Position numbers and translations under genes: made by a program. From contig NZ_CP094468.1 in the NCBI RefSeq assembly GCF_023347275.1, positions 1,178,001-1,242,000 of the forward strand: a stretch of DNA of 64,000 nucleotides, written 5' to 3'. Under the pieces are notes generated by a model that was not told where the DNA came from, did no database searches, and saw nothing but the letters and a program-made list of their open reading frames with translations. Shown here one piece after another: positions 14,836-23,954 of the stretch (its first letter is position 1; the number at the start of each line of letters is the position of its first letter). The stretch is from Faecalibacterium sp. I3-3-89. Lineage in GTDB: Bacteria; Bacillota; Clostridia; Oscillospirales; Ruminococcaceae.

Positions 14836-14864
14836 AGTGTATCACAGCCGGGGAGGGGATTCAA
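14836..14864 (-). promoter_or_regulatory. Promoter of the NSS symporter gene
   Basis: On the minus strand, TTGAAT, a 17-bp spacer and TACACT, ending about 35 bp before the start codon. Confidence 0.65.
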
Positions 14865-14918
14865 CCGATTTTCCGATAAGAAGAAGAAGACCCATCGAAG
14901 GAATCGAAGGGTCGTATC

Positions 14919-14954
14919 AAAAAATGAGCACAGAAGCAGAAGCTCCTGTGCTCA
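14919..14954 (-). terminator. Terminator of the PfkB kinase gene
   Basis: Read on the minus strand: TGAGCACAG / CTGTGCTCA stem followed by TTTTTTG. Confidence 0.85.
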
Positions 14955-14967
14955 GAGGGAGGCAGCG

Positions 14968-15900
14968 TCAGTCCACCACCGGTACATCCAGCCCGAATTC
15001 CAGCGGGCGGAAGCGGGGGCAGACGTTTTCGGTGATGCAGATGACCGAGGCGGCGAGGCGGCTGCCGATCTCGCAGGACTGGGCCAGATTCTTGCCGTAG
15101 GTCAGGCCGATGACCGTCCCTGCAAAGAAGGCATCGCCTGCGCCGGTGGTGTCGATGACATCCACCTTCTTGGCGGGCACGACGCCGCAGGCCCCGTCGT
15201 GCTGGGCGTAGACGGCCCCCAGACCGCCCATCGTCACCACCATGCTGGTCATGTTGGCGCTGTGGACGTTCCGGGCCAGCACCTGAGCCATCTGGGTGGG
15301 GGAGAGGTGGCCGTAGTCGTCCGAGAAGAGCAGCCCGGCCTCCTGCTGGTTGCAGACGAAGCAGTCGATCTGCTGCAGATAGTCGCGGCGCTCCATGGCG
15401 ATGCTCATGTTGGAGACGGCGGCAAAGACCTTCTTTTTGTACTTCTTGGCGTAGTGGAGCACCTGCTTGACGGTCTCTTTCTCGAGGTCCAGCTCGATGG
15501 CGATGCTGTCGCAGTCCCGGAAGATCTCGTCGCCCTTCTCTTCCAGCAGGGTGGTCAGAGGGGTGGTGTCGGGCCGCTTGGAGATGGCCGCGTGGACGTC
15601 GCCGTCGTTGTCGAAGATGGCCAGCCATGTGCCCATGCCGTCGGGGACTTTCTGGATGTATCGGGTGTTGACCTTGTGGTTGTCCAGCTTGTCGATGACG
15701 TCCTGCCCCATGCCGCTGTCATCCACAAGGCTCACGAAGGTGGGGCGCAGCTCCACGTTGGCAATGTCCTCCGCCACGTTCCGGCTCACGCCGCCGTGCA
15801 CCTGCTCCATCCGCCCGGCGTTCCGTCCGCCGGGGATGTAGGTGGAGAGAGGATAGCCCTTGATGTCCACAAAAACTGCGCCGATGACTACGATTCCCAT
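14968..15900 (-). CDS. PfkB-family carbohydrate kinase
   Basis: A 310-aa ribokinase-fold kinase. The N-terminus has GAVFVDIKG and the di-Gly sugar-binding region (HGGVSRNVAEDIANV); the C-terminal signature is DTTGAGDAFFAGTVIGL with catalytic Asp in GAGD. The start at 15900 is preferred because GGAAAGGA lies upstream and it matches the family N-terminus; a frame extension further upstream lacks family homology. Substrate (ribose, fructose, nucleoside or pseudouridine) cannot be fixed. It is monocistronic with its own promoter and terminator. Confidence 0.87.
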   Translation of the reverse strand: MGIVVIGAVFVDIKGYPLSTYIPGGRNAGRMEQVHGGVSRNVAEDIANVELRPTFVSLVDDSGMGQDVIDKLDNHKVNTRYIQKVPDGMGTWLAIFDNDGDVHAAISKRPDTTPLTTLLEEKGDEIFRDCDSIAIELDLEKETVKQVLHYAKKYKKKVFAAVSNMSIAMERRDYLQQIDCFVCNQQEAGLLFSDDYGHLSPTQMAQVLARNVHSANMTSMVVTMGGLGAVYAQHDGACGVVPAKKVDVIDTTGAGDAFFAGTVIGLTYGKNLAQSCEIGSRLAASVICITENVCPRFRPLEFGLDVPVVD

Positions 15901-15952
15901 AGTTTTGATTCCTTTCCGAAGTAAACGCTCTTTGGGTCTTTCTTTGGGTCTT

Positions 15953-15981
15953 ATTATACTGTATTTTACAGGGAGAATCCA
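15953..15981 (-). promoter_or_regulatory. Promoter and direct repeats upstream of the PfkB kinase
   Basis: A minus-strand -10 TATAAT (15958-15953) with a weak -35 (TGGATT) 17 bp away. Just downstream (about 15929-15952) are two tandem copies of CTTTGGGTCTT, a possible operator. Confidence 0.5.
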
Positions 15982-16051
15982 TCTTTTTACCATTTCTTTG
16001 TCCGAAAAGCAGAAAATCGACCGCCCCGGCGGGATTCGAGCCAAAAAGCTG

Positions 16052-16080
16052 TTGACAAAACCGCCGCCCTTTGCTACAAT
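16052..16080 (+). promoter_or_regulatory. Promoter of tRNA-Gly
   Basis: TTGACA, 17-bp spacer, TACAAT, ending 12 bp before the mature tRNA. Confidence 0.85.
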
Positions 16081-16092
16081 AAACAAGTAAAC

Positions 16093-16168
16093 GCAGGGTT
16101 AGCTCATCCGGTAGAGCGACTGCTTCCCAAGCAGTAGGCGGCGGGTTCGAGTCCCGTATCCTGCTCCA
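16093..16168 (+). tRNA. tRNA-Gly (anticodon CCC)
   Basis: A full cloverleaf: acceptor GCAGGGT/ATCCTGC, D arm GCTC...GAGC, anticodon arm ACTGC-TTCCCAA-GCAGT giving CCC (reads GGG), T arm GCGGG-TTCGAGT-CCCGT, discriminator T and an encoded CCA. An AAGAGCGC/GCGCTCTT hairpin follows at about 16174-16205. Confidence 0.95.
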
Positions 16169-16239
16169 CAAAAAGAGCGCTGATTCGTCAAGAATTGGCG
16201 CTCTTATCATTTCGGCGAAAGAAAACGGAGAGGGACGCC

Positions 16240-16617
16240 ATGATCTTTGTACCCCTTTTGCACTATTTCAAGTGCAAGAACCAATACAGCGGCAACGAGG
16301 ACGGGATGCGCTACCTGCTCTCGCCCGGCAAGCGCAGCGTGCCCGACCCGGACGGCGGCGAGGGCGCGCAGAAGGAGGAGGCCGTCCTCACGGTGGACAT
16401 CTGGCCCGACCCGTGGGCGCTGGACCGCACCGACCCGGCCCTGCGGCGGCAGAAGGTCTTTCCCCTGACGGAGGAGGGCAGGGCGGAGGCGGCGGAGTAC
16501 CTGTCCGCCACCTACAGCGCCGACACTGCGTACTGGAAGCAGCGGCCCTCCATTCTGGACTCGGAGCCGTGGTCGCCGCCGAAGGATGAGGAAGCAGAAA
16601 GCGAAGGAGACAAATGA
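16240..16617 (+). CDS. Conserved small protein in the dnaD-dnaC operon
   Basis: A 125-aa protein I do not recognise as a named family. It has a short hydrophobic-aromatic start (MIFVPLLHYFKCKNQYSG), a charged middle and an acidic Lys/Glu tail; no membrane helix or metal motif is evident. The start at 16240 follows GGAGAGGG. Its stop overlaps the dnaD-like start by 4 bp (ATGA), so it is translationally coupled to the replication-initiation genes and may work with them. The role is unknown. Confidence 0.7.
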   Translation: MIFVPLLHYFKCKNQYSGNEDGMRYLLSPGKRSVPDPDGGEGAQKEEAVLTVDIWPDPWALDRTDPALRRQKVFPLTEEGRAEAAEYLSATYSADTAYWKQRPSILDSEPWSPPKDEEAESEGDK

Positions 16618-17528
16618 TCTACCGCATCAAGGAACTCAAGGGCGACACCATCCCGGTGCCGCAGCTCATCTTTTCCAAACTGGGCATCGCCGAGGAGTAT
16701 AACGTCCGGGTGGCGCTGTATGTGCTGGCTACCGGCATCACCGACCCGGACAAGCTCTGCGCAGACCTGAAGCTGCGCAGCCGCATCTCTGCCGAGAGCG
16801 CCCTCTCTTTCTGGGCCGGCGCGGGGCTGCTGGAGCGCTACGACGAGAACGCCGCCCCGGGCGCAGAGCCTTCGGCCCCCGCCCCCATGACGTGGGCGGA
16901 GATCGCCGCCGCAAGCCGCACCGACCCCATGATCTCCAGCCTCATCGACTGCGCCCAGACGGGCTTTGCCCGCCCGCTGACCCACAGCGAAATGGAAAAG
17001 CTGGTCAACCTCTATGTGCAGGAGGGCTATGCCCCCGAGACGGTCATGCTCTGCGTGGCCTATGTGGCCAGCCGGGGCAAGCGGACCATGGCCGCCGTCC
17101 TCCACGAGCTGAAGGTCTGGCGGGCCGAGGGAGTGGAGACCGGCGAACAGGCCGACGCCCACCTCAAGCTGCTGGCCCTCCGCCAGACCCGGGAGCAGTA
17201 CGTCGCCTCTCTGCTGGGCATCCCGGACAGCGAGCTTACCCTCGGCGGGCGGAAGGCCATCGCCCGGTGGTATGAGGTGTACGGCTACGATGACGCCATG
17301 GTGCAGGAGGCAGCGGTGCAGGCCGGGCCGAAGCGGGACCTGTGGTACTGGAACAGCATCCTCAAGACATGGAACGCCAAGGGCCTGCGGAACATCCACG
17401 ATGTGCGCAGCCCGGTGGCGTCCATCGGCGCCAGCCGGAACATCCGGGTGGACCGCGAAGCCCCCAGCGGCAACGACTTCCTCAAGAACGCCGCCCGCCG
17501 CCGCTCCCTCAAGAAAAAGCCCGAGTGA
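16614..17528 (+). CDS. dnaD: DnaD-domain replication initiation protein
   Basis: A 304-aa protein with an N-terminal winged-helix-like region, then two helical DnaD/DnaB_2-type repeats: one around 130-195 (ARPLTHSEMEKLVNLYVQEG...), one around 215-270 ending with the diagnostic YWNSILKTWNAKGL motif. In Firmicutes these proteins act with DnaI/DnaC to load the replicative helicase and help restart forks. It sits directly upstream of the helicase-loader gene (21-bp gap). A basic tail (RRRSLKKK) follows. Domain assignment is firm; whether it is the housekeeping DnaD is inference. Confidence 0.85.
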   Translation: MIYRIKELKGDTIPVPQLIFSKLGIAEEYNVRVALYVLATGITDPDKLCADLKLRSRISAESALSFWAGAGLLERYDENAAPGAEPSAPAPMTWAEIAAASRTDPMISSLIDCAQTGFARPLTHSEMEKLVNLYVQEGYAPETVMLCVAYVASRGKRTMAAVLHELKVWRAEGVETGEQADAHLKLLALRQTREQYVASLLGIPDSELTLGGRKAIARWYEVYGYDDAMVQEAAVQAGPKRDLWYWNSILKTWNAKGLRNIHDVRSPVASIGASRNIRVDREAPSGNDFLKNAARRRSLKKKPE

Positions 17529-17549
17529 CACCCGGCATAAGGAGACACT

Positions 17550-18530
17550 ATGCGTACCAAGAACGAACTGTATCAGGAGGCTCTGCGCACCGTCGCCCGG
17601 CGGCGTCAGACGGCCCGGGCGCGGGCAGAGGATGCCCGTGCAGAGGCCGAAGCGGCCCTGCCCGGGCTGCGCCACGCCGAGGAAGAGGTGCGGGTGCGGG
17701 GCATCCGCTGCGCACTGGCCGGTGCGGCGGGCAGGGACCGCACCGAGGCCGCCGCCGCCCTTGCGGACGCCCGCAGGAAGCTCTCGGAGCTGCTGGCGTC
17801 CAGCGGCCGCCCGGCTGACGCGCTGGAACCTCGCTTCACCTGCAAGCTCTGCGAGGATACCGGCGTGGTGAAGGGGCGCACCTGTGAGTGCGTCCACAAG
17901 GTGATGCAGCAGCTCCGCCGGGAGGAGATCGAGGCCCTGTCCAGCCTCTCCATTTCCAGCTTCGATACCATGGAGCTGCGCTATTACCCCGACGAGAAGG
18001 ACGCCGATGTCGGCGAGTCGGCGCGCAGGTACATGGCCGGACAGCTGGCCGAGCTGAAGGGCTACGCCGACGAGTTTGACCGCACCAGCCCCAGTCTGGT
18101 GCTTCTGGGCAACGCCGGTCTGGGCAAGACCCACGCCGCGCTGGCCATCGCCGGAGAGGTGCTGGAAAAGGGCTTCGACGTCATCTATGTGTCCAGCCCC
18201 GATTTCTTCTCGAAGCTGGAAGCCCTGCACTTCGGGCAAGATCCCGCCGGGGAAGAGGAGACGCTCCTGCGCACCGCTGCCGGGGCAGACCTGCTCATCC
18301 TCGACGACCTCGGCTCGGAGTTCAACTCCAGCTTCCTCATCAGCACCCTCTACAGCCTGCTGAACAACCGTCTGGGCGCAAAGCTGCCCACCATCGTCAC
18401 CACCAACATCACCGACAGCACGCTGCTGGAACGGCTCTATACCGAGAAGATCTCCAGCCGCCTCGCTTCCTTCCTGCCCTGCCTCTTTGTCGGAAAGGAC
18501 ATCCGGGCACAGAAGGCGGCGGAATCCTGA
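17550..18530 (+). CDS. DnaC/DnaI-like helicase loader ATPase
   Basis: A 326-aa AAA+ ATPase. It has an N-terminal coiled-coil-prone Ala/Arg/Glu region, a zinc-binding cluster (CKLCEDTG...CEC) near residue 95, Walker A GNAGLGKTHAALA near 187, Walker B LLILDDLGSEF near 250, and a sensor-like TNIT segment. This layout is that of DnaI/DnaC loaders that place DnaB-type helicase on DNA. It is the last gene of the operon with the DnaD-like protein, and a strong terminator follows. The ATG at 17550 follows AAGGAGA. Confidence 0.9.
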   Translation: MRTKNELYQEALRTVARRRQTARARAEDARAEAEAALPGLRHAEEEVRVRGIRCALAGAAGRDRTEAAAALADARRKLSELLASSGRPADALEPRFTCKLCEDTGVVKGRTCECVHKVMQQLRREEIEALSSLSISSFDTMELRYYPDEKDADVGESARRYMAGQLAELKGYADEFDRTSPSLVLLGNAGLGKTHAALAIAGEVLEKGFDVIYVSSPDFFSKLEALHFGQDPAGEEETLLRTAAGADLLILDDLGSEFNSSFLISTLYSLLNNRLGAKLPTIVTTNITDSTLLERLYTEKISSRLASFLPCLFVGKDIRAQKAAES

Positions 18531-18554
18531 ACCACAGATCCGGAACACACCGGA

Positions 18555-18590
18555 GAAGCAGCTGAGCTTTTGTCAGCTGCTTCTTTTTTT
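18555..18590 (+). terminator. Terminator of the dnaD-dnaC operon
   Basis: GAAGCAGCTGA / TCAGCTGCTTC stem followed by TTTTTTT. Confidence 0.92.
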
Positions 18591-18706
18591 GTGCAGGCCG
18601 CTCCTGTGCTTTGCCCATTTTTTTGGGAGTGCTGGAATAAAAAGAAAATGAAAGGCCGCAAAGGGGCTGCTGTTTGTCGATGTTTTTGAAAAAATGTTAA
18701 AATTCC

Positions 18707-18735
18707 TTGAAACCCCGGCGTTATAATGATAAAAT
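18707..18735 (+). promoter_or_regulatory. Promoter of the sensory operon
   Basis: TTGAAA (18707-18712), 17-bp spacer, TAAAAT (18730-18735). A nearby TATAAT at 18722 has no well-spaced -35. Confidence 0.6.
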
Positions 18736-18741
18736 ATTCTT

Positions 18742-18925
18742 GTATCGTCATTTTGCTGTGGACGTGCCTTTCCAATGGCGTTGTGGTATTGGGGGCGTAA
18801 AACAGGATGCCCACAAAGAGAGACTGCGGCGTCCTTTCCGTGAGTCGTGATGGAACAGACAAGAAGACCGAAGCAGCCTGCCGGGCGACGGCAGGCTGTC
18901 GTCGGGTCATGAGGTGAATCGTTTG
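18742..18925 (+). other. Long 5' leader (~180 nt) with a strong hairpin
   Basis: This untranslated stretch lies between the predicted transcription start and the solute-binding protein gene. It contains a perfect GCCTGCCG/CGGCAGGC stem around 18879-18899, inside a weaker CCGA/TCGG pairing. I tested by eye for the c-di-GMP, cobalamin, TPP and SAM motifs and none fits. No coding sequence is evident. Confidence 0.4.
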
Positions 18926-20788
18926 ATGAAGAAGAAAACACTGCGCAGCCTTTTTTCCCTGCTTATGGCACTGGTGCTGGGGGTATCCCTGCTGACCGGA
19001 TGCAGCGGAAAGGCGGCAGAACGGGCGGAGATGCAGGAAGACGCTGAGACCATTCAGGTGTATCTGTGGACGAATAGCCTGTACGAGACCTATGCCCCCT
19101 ATGTCCAGGCGCAGCTGCCGGACGTGAATATCGAGTTCATCGTGGGCAACAACGATCTGGACTTTTACAAATTCTTGCAGGAGAACGGCGGCCTGCCGGA
19201 CATCATCACCAGCTGCCGCTTCTCGCTGCACGATGCAGCTCCCCTGAAGGACAGCCTGATGAACCTTGCTACCACCAACGAGGCGGGCGCGGTCTACAAC
19301 GCCTACCTCAACAGCTTCAAAAATGAGGACGGCAGCGTGAACTGGCTGCCGGTGTGCGCCGACGCCCACGGATTCGTGGTCAACCGCAGCCTGTTCGAGC
19401 AGTACGACATCCCGCTGCCTACCGATTACGACAGCTTTGTGGCGGCCTGTCAGGCCTTTGAGAAGGTAGGCATCCGCGGCTTTACCGCCGATTATGCCTA
19501 CGACTACACCTGCATGGAGACGCTGCAGGGGCTTTCGGCTACCGAGCTTACCACTACGGAGGGGCGCAAGTGGCGCACCGCCTACAGCGACCCCGCCAAC
19601 AGCGAGCGGGTGGGTTTGGACGACACTGTCTGGCCGGGGGCATTCGAGCGGATGGCCCAGTTCATTCAGGATACCCACCTCACGGCGGACGACCTTGGGC
19701 TGACTTACGATGACGTGATGAACCTGTTCCGGAACGGGGAAGTGGCCATGTACTTTGGCAGCTCCGCCGGCGTGAAGATGTTTCAGGAGGAGGGCATCGA
19801 CACGACCTTTCTGCCCTTCTTTAGCCAGAACGGGGAAAAGTGGATTATGACCACCCCCTATTTCCAGATCGCCCTGAACCGGGAGCTGGAGCAGGACAGC
19901 GCACGCCGCGAAAAGGCCATGAAGGTGCTGAACGTCATGCTCTCCGAGGGCGCACAGAACCGCATCATCTCCGACGGACAGGATCTGCTGAGCTACAGCC
20001 AGAACGTCAGCCTCCGCCTGACCGAATACATGAAGGACATCCGCCCGGTGGTGGAAGAAAACCATATGTACATCCGCATCGCCTCCAACGATTTCTTCTC
20101 CATCTCCAAGGATGTGGTCTCCCGGATGATCGAGGGCAAGCTTACGGCAAAGCAGGCGTATCAGGACTTCAACGCCCAGCTCCTCACGGAAAAGACCACC
20201 ACGGACGAGACGGTGCTGACCTCCGGGAAGAGCTATTCCAATGTCTTCCACAAAAAGGGCGGCAGCGCCTCCTTCTCCGTCATGGCGAACACGCTGCGCG
20301 GCGTGTATGGCACGGATGTGCTCATCGCCGCAGCAAACAGCTTTACAGGCAGTGTGCTGCGGGCGGATTATACCAAGGAGATGGCCGTCTCCATGATCAT
20401 GCCGAACGGCCTGATGGCCTACCAGCGCACCATGACCGGCGCAGAGCTGAAGGAGACCCTCCGCGCCTTTGTGGAGGGCTGTGAGGGCGGCTTTGTGCCC
20501 TTCAACCGCGGCTCTCTGCCGGTGGCCAGCGGCATCACCATGGAGGTAAAAGAGGCAGGCGGCAGCTATACCCTGACCGGCATCACCCGGAACGGCCAGC
20601 CGCTCCGGGAGGATGACACCCTCACCGTGACCTGTCTGGCCACGACAAAGCAGATGACCGCGGTGTTTGCAGACGAAAGCCGCGCCGTCACGGACGAAGG
20701 TACGTGGGTAAAGGACGCATGGCGCGATTACGTTTCCGGCGGCAGCGCAACGCTTGCAGAGCCGGAAAACTACATGACACTGAGGTGA
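18926..20788 (+). CDS. Solute-binding lipoprotein with 5'-nucleotidase-C-like domain
   Basis: A 620-aa predicted lipoprotein; lipobox LLTGC puts the lipid on Cys26. Residues ~45-430 resemble a family 1 extracellular solute-binding protein (TIQVYLWTNSLYETYAPYV..., GEVAMYFGSSAGVKMF). The last ~170 residues look like the C-terminal domain of 5'-nucleotidases (MANTLRGVYGTDVLIAAANS, MTGAELKETLRAFVEG, ITRNGQPLREDDTLTVTC), without a metallophosphatase domain. GAGGTGA 8 bases before the ATG fixes the start. The next gene, 5 bp downstream, is a membrane hybrid kinase, and no permease genes are present, so a sensing rather than import role is likely. Confidence 0.8.
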   Translation: MKKKTLRSLFSLLMALVLGVSLLTGCSGKAAERAEMQEDAETIQVYLWTNSLYETYAPYVQAQLPDVNIEFIVGNNDLDFYKFLQENGGLPDIITSCRFSLHDAAPLKDSLMNLATTNEAGAVYNAYLNSFKNEDGSVNWLPVCADAHGFVVNRSLFEQYDIPLPTDYDSFVAACQAFEKVGIRGFTADYAYDYTCMETLQGLSATELTTTEGRKWRTAYSDPANSERVGLDDTVWPGAFERMAQFIQDTHLTADDLGLTYDDVMNLFRNGEVAMYFGSSAGVKMFQEEGIDTTFLPFFSQNGEKWIMTTPYFQIALNRELEQDSARREKAMKVLNVMLSEGAQNRIISDGQDLLSYSQNVSLRLTEYMKDIRPVVEENHMYIRIASNDFFSISKDVVSRMIEGKLTAKQAYQDFNAQLLTEKTTTDETVLTSGKSYSNVFHKKGGSASFSVMANTLRGVYGTDVLIAAANSFTGSVLRADYTKEMAVSMIMPNGLMAYQRTMTGAELKETLRAFVEGCEGGFVPFNRGSLPVASGITMEVKEAGGSYTLTGITRNGQPLREDDTLTVTCLATTKQMTAVFADESRAVTDEGTWVKDAWRDYVSGGSATLAEPENYMTLR

Positions 20789-20793
20789 GCGGA

Positions 20794-23742
20794 ATGGCAG
20801 ACGAAATGCACGAACCCAAACGAAAAGGCCGCTCCTGGCGGAAATGGCTCCCTGCCGCCGCCGTCACCCTCCTGCTGCTGGGGCTGCTGGTCGGCGTCAG
20901 CTGCCAGTACATCTCGTATGTGTCGCAGACGGTCTATCAGGAGAGCACGTCGCATCTGGAAGAGGTCCTGCATAAATCCAACAATATGCTGAAGGAGCTG
21001 GTGCGCAAGAACCTGACCTATCTGCATCTGTACAACGGATTTCTGGAAAATACCTCAGACGAAGGCGAAATTCAGGCGTATGTCGAGAAGGCACAGCAGG
21101 ACACCGGATTTGCCGACTTTTACTTTCTTTCCTACGACGGAAACTATATGACCGTGTCTGGCGAAACGGGCTACCTCGGCTTGCAGACCAATCTGGACGA
21201 AAAGCTCTCCGACGGCGAGGATATCGTCATGAATGCGGTACTGCCCGGCAAACCCCAGATGCTCGTGTTCATCTGTCCCGAAATACAGGGCAGCTACCGG
21301 AACTTCGACTACGATGCCATCGCCATCGCGTACTATAACGATGCTGTGCTGAAAGCGCTGGACAATTCTGCTTTTCAGGGGAGCGCCAGCAACTATGTGG
21401 TCTACTCGGACGGGCGGGTGGTCATCGACAATTCTGCAAACGCCACAGAATCGGTCTACAACTTTATCGCGGTGCTGCGCGACCACTCCGACCTTTCGGA
21501 GGAGCAGATCCTTGCCCTCTCGGATGCGTTTGAGCAGGGCAGCAGCGGAAACATGAAGGTAAAGCTGGGTGACACCAGTTATTATCTGGTCTACGAGGGC
21601 ACAGCCGTCCAGAGCTGGACGATGCTGGGCCTTGTCCCGGTCAAGGTCGTCAATGCCAATCTGGACAAGCTCTGGTTCCGGACGGTGCAGATCGTGACAG
21701 GCATCGCCCTCTGCCTTGCAGTGACGGTCATCCTGCTCCTCCTGCGCAAGAGCCACGATACGCTGCGCCGGAAGAACACCGAGATCCTGTACCGGGACGA
21801 GCTGTTCCAGAAGCTCTCGCTGAACGTGGACGACGTCTTCCTGATGCTGGACACAAAGACCTCCAAAGTGGATTACGTCAGCCCGAACATTGAGCGTCTG
21901 CTGGGCGTGTCGGAAGGGGAAGTCCGGCAGAATATCCATGTTCTGGATAAGCTGCACCCGAAAAACGCCCCGAAAAACGACAAAGTCTGTCTGGATGGGC
22001 TTCGCAGCGGGGGACAGCGCGAATGGGATTTTGAGTATCTGCATCAGCAGACCGGGGAGCAGCGCTGGTTCCACATCATCGCCATGGGCAGCGAGGTGGA
22101 GGGCAGAGCCAAATACATCCTCGTCATGTCCGACCGCACAGCCGACAAGCAGGTGAATCAGGCGCTTTCAGATGCAGTGGCTGCCGCCGAGACCGCCAAT
22201 CGCGCCAAGAGCACCTTCCTTTCCAATATGTCCCACGACATCCGCACCCCCATGAACGCCATCATCGGCTTTACCACGCTGGCGGTCAGCAACATTGACG
22301 ACAAGGAGCGGGTGAAGGATTATCTCGCCAAGACCCTTGCCTCCAGCAAGCATCTGCTCTCCCTTATCAACGACGTGCTGGACATGAGCCGCATCGAAAG
22401 CGGAAAGCTCCATCTGGAAGAGGTGGAGGTCAACCTGTCCGATGTGCTGCACGACCTGAAAACCATCGTCAGTGGGCAGATCTACGCCAAGCAGCTGGAA
22501 CTTTACATGGATGCCATGGATGTGACCGACGAGGATGTCTATTGCGACAAGACCCGGCTGAATCAGGTCCTGCTGAACCTGCTGTCCAACGCCATCAAGT
22601 TTACCCCGGCGGGCGGCACGGTCTCGGTACGCGTCCGGCAGCTTGCCGGAAAGGTGCGCGGCTGCGGGCAGTACGAGTTTCGCATCAAGGACAACGGCAT
22701 CGGCATGAGCCCGGAGTTTGCCCAGAAGATCTTCGAGCCGTTTGAGCGGGAGCGCACCTCCACAGTAAGCAGGATACAGGGCACCGGACTTGGCATGGCC
22801 ATCACCAAAAACATCGTGGATATGATGGGCGGCACCATCGAAGTCCAGACAGAGCAGGGCAAGGGCACCGAGTTTATCATCCGTGTGCCGCTGCGCCCGC
22901 AGGCCGAGCACCGTCCGGTGGAAAAGATCACCGAGCTGGAAGGCCTGAAGGCACTGGTGGTGGACGACGACTTCAACACCTGCGACAGCGTGACGAAGAT
23001 GCTGGTCAAGGTGGGGATGCGCGCGGAGTGGACGCTCTCCGGCAAGGAGGCGGTGCTGCGCGCGCGGCAGTCCATCGAGATGAGCGACGCCTACCATGCC
23101 TATATCATCGACTGGCGGCTGCCGGACATGAACGGCATCGAAGTCACCCGCCAGATCCGCAGCCTGAACGACGATACGCCTATCATCATCCTGACCGCCT
23201 ACGACTGGTCGGACATCGAGGTGGAGGCAAAGGCGGCCGGTGTGACCGCCTTCTGCTCCAAGCCCATGTTCATGTCCGACCTGCGGGAGACCCTGATGAG
23301 CGCCCTCGGCCAGAAGCAGACGGATGCAGAGCAGGAACTCCTGCCCGAAGAGAATGCGGATTTCAAGGACAAGCACATCCTGCTGGTGGAGGACAATGAG
23401 CTGAACCGTGAGATCGCGCAGGAGATCCTGCGGGAGTACGGCTTTCAGGTCGATACAGCTGAAAACGGCGCAGTGGCGGTGGAAAAGGTCAGCGCCGCTG
23501 CACCGGGCAGCTATGATCTGATTCTAATGGACGTGCAGATGCCGGTGATGGATGGCTATACCGCAACCCGGACGATCCGCGCACTGGATGACCCGGACCG
23601 GGCAAAGCTCCCGATCCTCGCCATGACGGCCAATGCATTTGACGAGGACCGCTGCAACGCATTGGAGAGCGGCATGAACGGCTTTTTGTCCAAGCCCATT
23701 GTGATCGGCGACCTTGTGCAGGAGCTGCATAAGATTTTGTGA
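20794..23742 (+). CDS. Hybrid sensor histidine kinase with two receiver domains
   Basis: A 982-aa membrane kinase. TM1 lies at ~19-38, an extracytoplasmic dCache-like sensor at ~40-298, TM2 at ~299-320, PAS at ~335-450, HisKA with phospho-acceptor His481 (MSHDIRTPMNAIIGF), HATPase with the N box (LLSNAIKF) and G boxes at ~580-705, receiver 1 with Asp773 (IIDWRLPDMNG) and receiver 2 with Asp913 (LMDVQMPVMDGYTA). No DNA-binding or enzymatic output domain is present, so signal output must go to a partner or through the receivers. The start at 20794 follows GAGGTGAGC and is preferred over an in-frame start inside the preceding gene. It is co-transcribed with the binding lipoprotein, its probable ligand sensor. 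Confidence 0.92.
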   Translation: MADEMHEPKRKGRSWRKWLPAAAVTLLLLGLLVGVSCQYISYVSQTVYQESTSHLEEVLHKSNNMLKELVRKNLTYLHLYNGFLENTSDEGEIQAYVEKAQQDTGFADFYFLSYDGNYMTVSGETGYLGLQTNLDEKLSDGEDIVMNAVLPGKPQMLVFICPEIQGSYRNFDYDAIAIAYYNDAVLKALDNSAFQGSASNYVVYSDGRVVIDNSANATESVYNFIAVLRDHSDLSEEQILALSDAFEQGSSGNMKVKLGDTSYYLVYEGTAVQSWTMLGLVPVKVVNANLDKLWFRTVQIVTGIALCLAVTVILLLLRKSHDTLRRKNTEILYRDELFQKLSLNVDDVFLMLDTKTSKVDYVSPNIERLLGVSEGEVRQNIHVLDKLHPKNAPKNDKVCLDGLRSGGQREWDFEYLHQQTGEQRWFHIIAMGSEVEGRAKYILVMSDRTADKQVNQALSDAVAAAETANRAKSTFLSNMSHDIRTPMNAIIGFTTLAVSNIDDKERVKDYLAKTLASSKHLLSLINDVLDMSRIESGKLHLEEVEVNLSDVLHDLKTIVSGQIYAKQLELYMDAMDVTDEDVYCDKTRLNQVLLNLLSNAIKFTPAGGTVSVRVRQLAGKVRGCGQYEFRIKDNGIGMSPEFAQKIFEPFERERTSTVSRIQGTGLGMAITKNIVDMMGGTIEVQTEQGKGTEFIIRVPLRPQAEHRPVEKITELEGLKALVVDDDFNTCDSVTKMLVKVGMRAEWTLSGKEAVLRARQSIEMSDAYHAYIIDWRLPDMNGIEVTRQIRSLNDDTPIIILTAYDWSDIEVEAKAAGVTAFCSKPMFMSDLRETLMSALGQKQTDAEQELLPEENADFKDKHILLVEDNELNREIAQEILREYGFQVDTAENGAVAVEKVSAAAPGSYDLILMDVQMPVMDGYTATRTIRALDDPDRAKLPILAMTANAFDEDRCNALESGMNGFLSKPIVIGDLVQELHKIL

Positions 23743-23874
23743 GCCTGTCCAGCCTTCATGTGGACGAAGAACCCGGCGACTGCGCCTCCGACTGCGGCGG
23801 CATCATGGAGCCGGTGGCCGTCTGGGTACGCAAAGGCGGCGATGGACGGATGTGGTAAGCCGCAGCCAAAAACG
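23743..23874 (+). other. Intergenic, nothing recognised
   Basis: GC-rich spacer between the kinase stop and its terminator; no gene or motif seen. Confidence 0.5.
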
Positions 23875-23922
23875 AAAAGGCCGCTGTGTCGGAGAATCGC
23901 TCTGCGACACAGCGGCTTTTTG
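23875..23922 (+). terminator. Terminator of the sensory operon
   Basis: AAAGGCCGCTGTGTCG / CGACACAGCGGCTTTTT hairpin. Confidence 0.9.
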
Positions 23923-23954
23923 CAACTTATGGGGATGATTCGGATTATATCCCC

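Noticed and set aside
18742..18925. c-di-GMP or other known riboswitch in the sensory operon leader
   Set aside because: The conserved core bases of the known classes are not present; only a plain hairpin is seen.
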